Source of the DNA: Marsupella aquatica
Lineage: Eukaryota; Marchantiophyta
Direction: 5' to 3'
Assembly (NCBI GenBank): GCA_973895155.1
Contig: OZ316892.1
Span: 2,170,001-2,234,000 of the forward strand
Length of the DNA: 64,000 bases
Position 1 is the stretch's first letter, and the number at the start of each line of letters is the position of its first letter. A program made the translations under genes and the position numbers. Below the pieces are notes generated by a model. It made no database searches. It worked only from the letters and a program-made list of their open reading frames with translations, and had not been told where the DNA came from. Below are positions 59,893 to 64,000 of the stretch, one piece after another.

Positions 59893-60230
59893 GGCTACAA
59901 TATTCGCAAGACTGTGCTCGTATGGGTGCGTGCGTCTTCCTGGAAACGTCTCCTTCCCTCCTTTCAACCAATCCAATTTCCAAGCTGACGAACAGACCAG
60001 AGCTGCAAGCCAACACCAAATCTCCCGTTCGACGACGAAGCCGGTAAAGTAAACGGAGCCAGCCAAAGTTGCAAAACCAGGTCACGAAGCAGTAGACGAG
60101 GCAAGAGCTTCAATTCGATGCACCACGGAAAACTATGGGAGACGGCATGAGAGTTTTCTCAGTTGATCTTTTCTTAGGAAGACAGAGGCGACACAGACGA
60201 AGGATCGAGAGGAGTGAAAGAGATTTGGGG

Positions 60231-60690
60231 TACAATCTACTCTACAGTAGTGGTTTGGAGGTATCTACTTGATGGACCCCAAACCTCTACTCTACAGTAG
60301 TGATTTGGAGGTATTGCTTGATGGACCCCAAACCAAACTTTTCTCTCTAATCATCCCCATGAGGTTTTGGGTACATTGATTTACTTTGATTTCAATTCTC
60401 CAAACAGTCTGGTCTGGATCACTCAGCAATGCCATCAAGTAAGAATTTTTCATTTTGGGGGTCCCCCAAACTAAACTTTTCTCCGCAATCATCCCCATGA
60501 GGTTTTGGGTACATTGATTTACTTTGATTTCAATCCTCCAAACCGTCTGGATCACTCAGCGATGCCATCAAGTAAGAATTTTTCATTTTGGGGGTCCCTC
60601 AAGCATGTCCCTCCATCACTCAAAGATGCCATCAAGTAAGAATTTTTGTTTTGGGGGGTTCATCAAGCGTGTTATGAGACCCCCTTTAGA
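60231..60690. repeat. Compound tandem repeat upstream of Derlin
   Basis: Two short units (about 50 bp, ctctacagtagtg then ggaccccaaac) are followed by two units of about 135 bp (phrase catccccatgaggttttggg). A third partial copy of the unit end (gccatcaagtaagaattttt) follows. The block lies about 340 bp before the Derlin start codon, outside the likely core promoter. Confidence 0.75.
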
Positions 60691-61505
60691 GTGAGGGTCC
60701 CCAGCTCCCATGGTTTAAGTGGTGCTGGGTTTTGGCTCGTAAAGCTTTTGGGGTGATATTCAAGGGTACCTCCACATAGTTTTGTATGGTATAGGGTTTG
60801 CCATAATGATATTGGGGTGGTATTGGGGTTGCCTCCCATACTTCTGTGGCCTTACTCAATGATATAGAAGCTCTTACCATCAACTATTAGGCTTCCTTCT
60901 CTCACTCTCTCCTTCTTGTGTTATTGTTTTTTCCCTTTTTTTCTTTTTGCTTTTTTTCAAAGAGGGCGCAAAGACCCCACCATATCACGCAAAGGGACAA
61001 AAGCCACCCAGGCAAAAAAACACAAACAGGGCCCAGCACCCAAGCCAAAACACCACACAAACCACACAAACCAGCCCAAATCCGGCCAGGGAGGCCTGAA
61101 GCACCCCCTACTCGGGGCCACATCACGTTTTCAGGTAAAAGTCTTGCTACTCTGCTGATGACCCTTCTAGGGTTTATCCTACAATGTGGCTGAATACTAC
61201 CTCTACAGTCCGAATAATCCTATGCCTACTGCCAACCTTAGTAAGGATTCTAAAAAGCAGTCTCCTACCCTCCTTATAGTCCACGAGTTTGGTGCAGAGC
61301 CAGGTGCCCTGGTGCCACCCTGCACCCCTCGTAGTGAAGAATTGGCAGTCAGTCTTCAGTTTCATTTGTGTTAAGGGCAAGCGAAATATTAATGGTCTCC
61401 CATGGCTTAAGGACAGCCTGGAGTTGGTCAAGAGCACTACTCAATTGTCGATCATAGCCCTGAGATGTGTTTCAGTTGTCGCAGTACAACTCAACTTGGG
61501 AGTCT
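60691..61505. other. Unassigned interval
   Basis: It includes a T-rich run followed by an A/C-rich stretch (60920-61080), producing low-complexity frames on both strands. Nothing is recognised. Confidence 0.4.
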
Positions 61506-62543
61506 CGGAACTCAATTACCTTAACACTTAGCTCCGGCGTCGCTGACTCCGACGCCGAGCTCCCTTATGCTCCAGGCCCGGATAGGCCATCTAGGGGGGA
61601 CTTAGCATGGGGAGACTTGTGGGCAACAAGGCATGACACTGGCAAAGGCAAGGCGCCAAGCTGATGACACACACTAAAGACTTAGACTAGTTAAGAGTTG
61701 GTCGGGTCAAAGGGAAAAGGGCCGGGCTCAAGGTCGATTGTCCGGACCCCCGGACGGACTTTGAGTTCTGAGGGCTTGAGTGAGAGCTCCTCTTGGGCCC
61801 AAAGCCAATGGAGTTGACTTCATGGGCAACGGACGCTTCGGGCGCAAGTTATGGCCCAATCCGGGTTTGGCCAATCGGGGGCCCCGAGCGGCGATGAGAT
61901 CTGAGGAACTAGGCATGAGCATTGGGTCGGCCCAATCACAACGGGCTAAGGCACTCCGCTTGCGGACGCCTAACTAGAAAATTATGGGCATTGCCAATTG
62001 GTGGCGCGCATAGACATGCGGGTTGGGACGGTGGGGGGCCAAAATTTGGGGACCAAAATTGGTCTGGGGGTGACAGGTCTCCAAAAGCATATATGAGGGG
62101 AGTGGTGTCTCCTTGGGGGCTAAGGGCGAGCTGAAGTCATGAACCGCTACGGTCACGCCAAACGGAAACGATGATAACTTCTTGTTTGGAAGTCCATTGG
62201 AGGACTTTTTGGGTGCGTTGGAAAGCTCTGAAGGAGGGCTACATCTTCCTAGGCTCAGTTGGGTCTAGGGGTGTTATAGGTTATTGAGGTTTGCGGGTAC
62301 TATCTCACCCGCTTGCCAAATCCTGCCAAAACAACAACTAACCTGCGTTCAGTCTCTCAAGGGAGCTTGCTTTGGGGGGGCAGGGCCAAGTAGGCGTGGA
62401 GGTTGAGTCTCAAGGGCATTTGGCCCCTAGACCATCAATGAGGCGAGAATTGGGAGTTGGTTGCTAAAGTTGGAACCATTCTGGTATCGGTGTGTTGGAC
62501 AAACTTTAGAACAAGCTACATTATTTGGATTATGAACATGTCC
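61506..62543. repeat. GC-rich dispersed repeat, copy 3
   Basis: Diverged copy of 11984-13048 in the same orientation, with many substitutions. Sequence outside the two ends is unrelated, which fixes the repeat length at about 1.04-1.07 kb. Confidence 0.65.
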
Positions 62544-64000
62544 CTTATTATAATTGTAGATTATACTCCCCTTTTCACCCAGCTGCTTGGTGAACATTTC
62601 AAGTTACTTGTTTTAAATACTTGAATTATATAAAGAACTCCAAAGGAACAAAAAAGGCAAACTGGGAGACATGATCTCAAAGATAAACAACCCAATAAAA
62701 GGGGCCAACAAAGGAGAAAAGGGGAAAAACACAAGAGCCAAAAAAACCCTAAGGGCCAACAAGGCAAACAAGCTGAAAAGCCCACATAACCAAACAACAA
62801 AAACCCCACTTACAGTAGTGCTCCCAATCCAAATAATTTCGTGGTTTGTTTTCTGGGGGTTTGCGATTGTTGCGGGTTCCTTGGCTTGCAAGCAACCCAC
62901 GCCGCCGGATGCTACGTGACTAATTGTAAGCCGCACGATCCTCATCGAGCGATCGATCTAAACCTTTTCTACGCCTGCGATTGCCCCTTGAGCGAGCGGC
63001 CCATGTCGTCCTTTCTGCGGAGGAACCCGTACTTTCGATCTCTATCTCTCTTTGTTGCAAAGTTCTCTCTCTTCAAAGCTTCACCTGATGAAAAGCGCTC
63101 GAGCGGCTGTGGAAAGCATCTTCTCGAATCGGTGTGGGTTTCCAATTTCGTTTGACGCGGCTACAGTTCTACCTATTCTCGCTGCACCACAATTGCGCTG
63201 CACTTCCTCGCGTCTTGTTGAGCTCTCGGTTGCGTCGTTGCGAAGACTTATTGCGGGAGAAATCGTCGTTCGTGCTTGATAAGGTCTAGTCCTTTTGGTT
63301 TTTTAGGGTGGCTGTTTCGATTTTGCGAGGGCGGAGCTGTGTTTTTGAAAACTGAGATAGTGTTGGCGCACTGTCGGGATCGTGTGATTCTCTTCGCGGG
63401 CACGGCCTCTTGATTGCGCAAGCGGTCTTCAGAGCTTGTCATCGCACAATCGACTTCGGCAAGGCTTGTAGGGTTGTGAATCGCTGCTCTCTGGGTGTCT
63501 TATTAGTGCTTGTTGACATTATCGGCGGCTTTTGGCGGACTGGCTGCCTGGAGAGAAGGAGGAGGCTGAAGCGTTGTTTAGGGAGAGGACGTTGTTAACT
63601 GATTCGTTGGTCGACGGTGTCGGGAGTGAAATTTCTAGAGCCTGAGTCTTCGCTGCTTTTTCTCCAACAACGTTGACACCTTCTAAAAGTGGGCGTCACG
63701 CCTCGTTGATTGTACAGTTCGACAAGGGCGCTTGTATCGTGTGGCAAGGTGTGCAGTCTTCTCGTGGCCTATGGCAAGTTTGTGTTTGGAGTGGATGCGA
63801 TTCTGAATTGCGGTTTGCTAACTGACGGCGATGTTTTTTGCTTCTTCTATCTTGATGTTCAATGAGGAGATAGGTTGGGGCTCCGACGATGTGGCCGTGC
63901 CGCGTGTAATTAGTGTGTATTGGCCTTCTGAGGAGGTTTTGAATTTTATAGTCGGAGAGTCTATTTATGGGCTAAAGTATTGAGGGAGTGACGGTGTTTC
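62544..64000. other. Right end: low-complexity DNA then a possible gene leader
   Basis: 62640-62820 is A/G-rich low-complexity DNA. From about 62850 the composition becomes GC-balanced with pyrimidine-rich tracts (ctctatctctctttg). A 50-codon frame starting MSSFLRRNPYFRS at 63003-63155 could be an upstream ORF or a targeting exon. This looks like the 5' region of a plus-strand gene lying beyond the window, but I cannot establish that. Confidence 0.3.

Overview
This is eukaryotic nuclear DNA from a land plant. Three gene families support that: nepenthesin-type (A1B) aspartic proteases with a CxxC and a QNFLVEYDLE-type C-terminus, a P-class pentatricopeptide (PPR) protein of the plastid CRP1 clade, and a plant-type Derlin. 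Coding regions are split by GT-AG introns of roughly 50 to 1,000 bp, except the PPR gene, which has no intron in its coding region. Much of the rest is transposon-derived or tandem repeat DNA. A bryophyte is my best guess, but that is inference; nothing here fixes the species.

Layout. 1-4.4 kb: gene-poor, with a short inverted-repeat transposon, a degenerate minisatellite ending in a Helitron-like terminus, and a 5'-truncated non-LTR retrotransposon fragment. 4.4-38 kb: a tandem array of four intact four-exon aspartic protease genes, all on the minus strand (AP1 6521-9111, AP2 15720-18276, AP3 24885-27441, AP4 34013-36570). Each sits in a paralogous unit with a related 3' flank, gene, TATA-like promoter and upstream block. 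AP2 and AP3 lie in a nearly perfect 9,165-bp direct duplication (9185-18388 and 18350-27553) and encode identical proteins. Between AP3 and AP4 a 2,881-bp nested insertion, flanked by a 31-bp direct repeat, split the AP4 3' flank. 39.5-43.4 kb: a higher-order tandem repeat, then a fifth, inverted and broken protease copy (40543-42480, plus strand), then a second copy of the first short transposon. 44.6-47.1 kb: a decayed PIF/Harbinger transposase and two short inverted-repeat elements placed back to back. 47.4-60 kb: the conventional genes, namely a three-exon gene of unknown function (plus strand, 47368-48809), the CRP1-like PPR gene (plus, 52387-54537) and a seven-exon Derlin gene (minus, 56996-59892). 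60.2-64 kb: tandem repeats, a third copy of a GC-rich 1-kb repeat, and a gene-poor end that may hold the leader of a gene lying beyond the window.

Function. The proteases carry a predicted signal peptide and a pro-region, so they probably act in the vacuole or apoplast. The PPR protein probably acts on plastid RNAs, and Derlin acts in ER-associated degradation. I see no shared pathway. The array looks like an expanding, birth-and-death protease family: unequal crossing-over, a pseudogene, and residue changes beside the first catalytic loop.

All gene models were built by reading splice sites by eye and have no transcript support.
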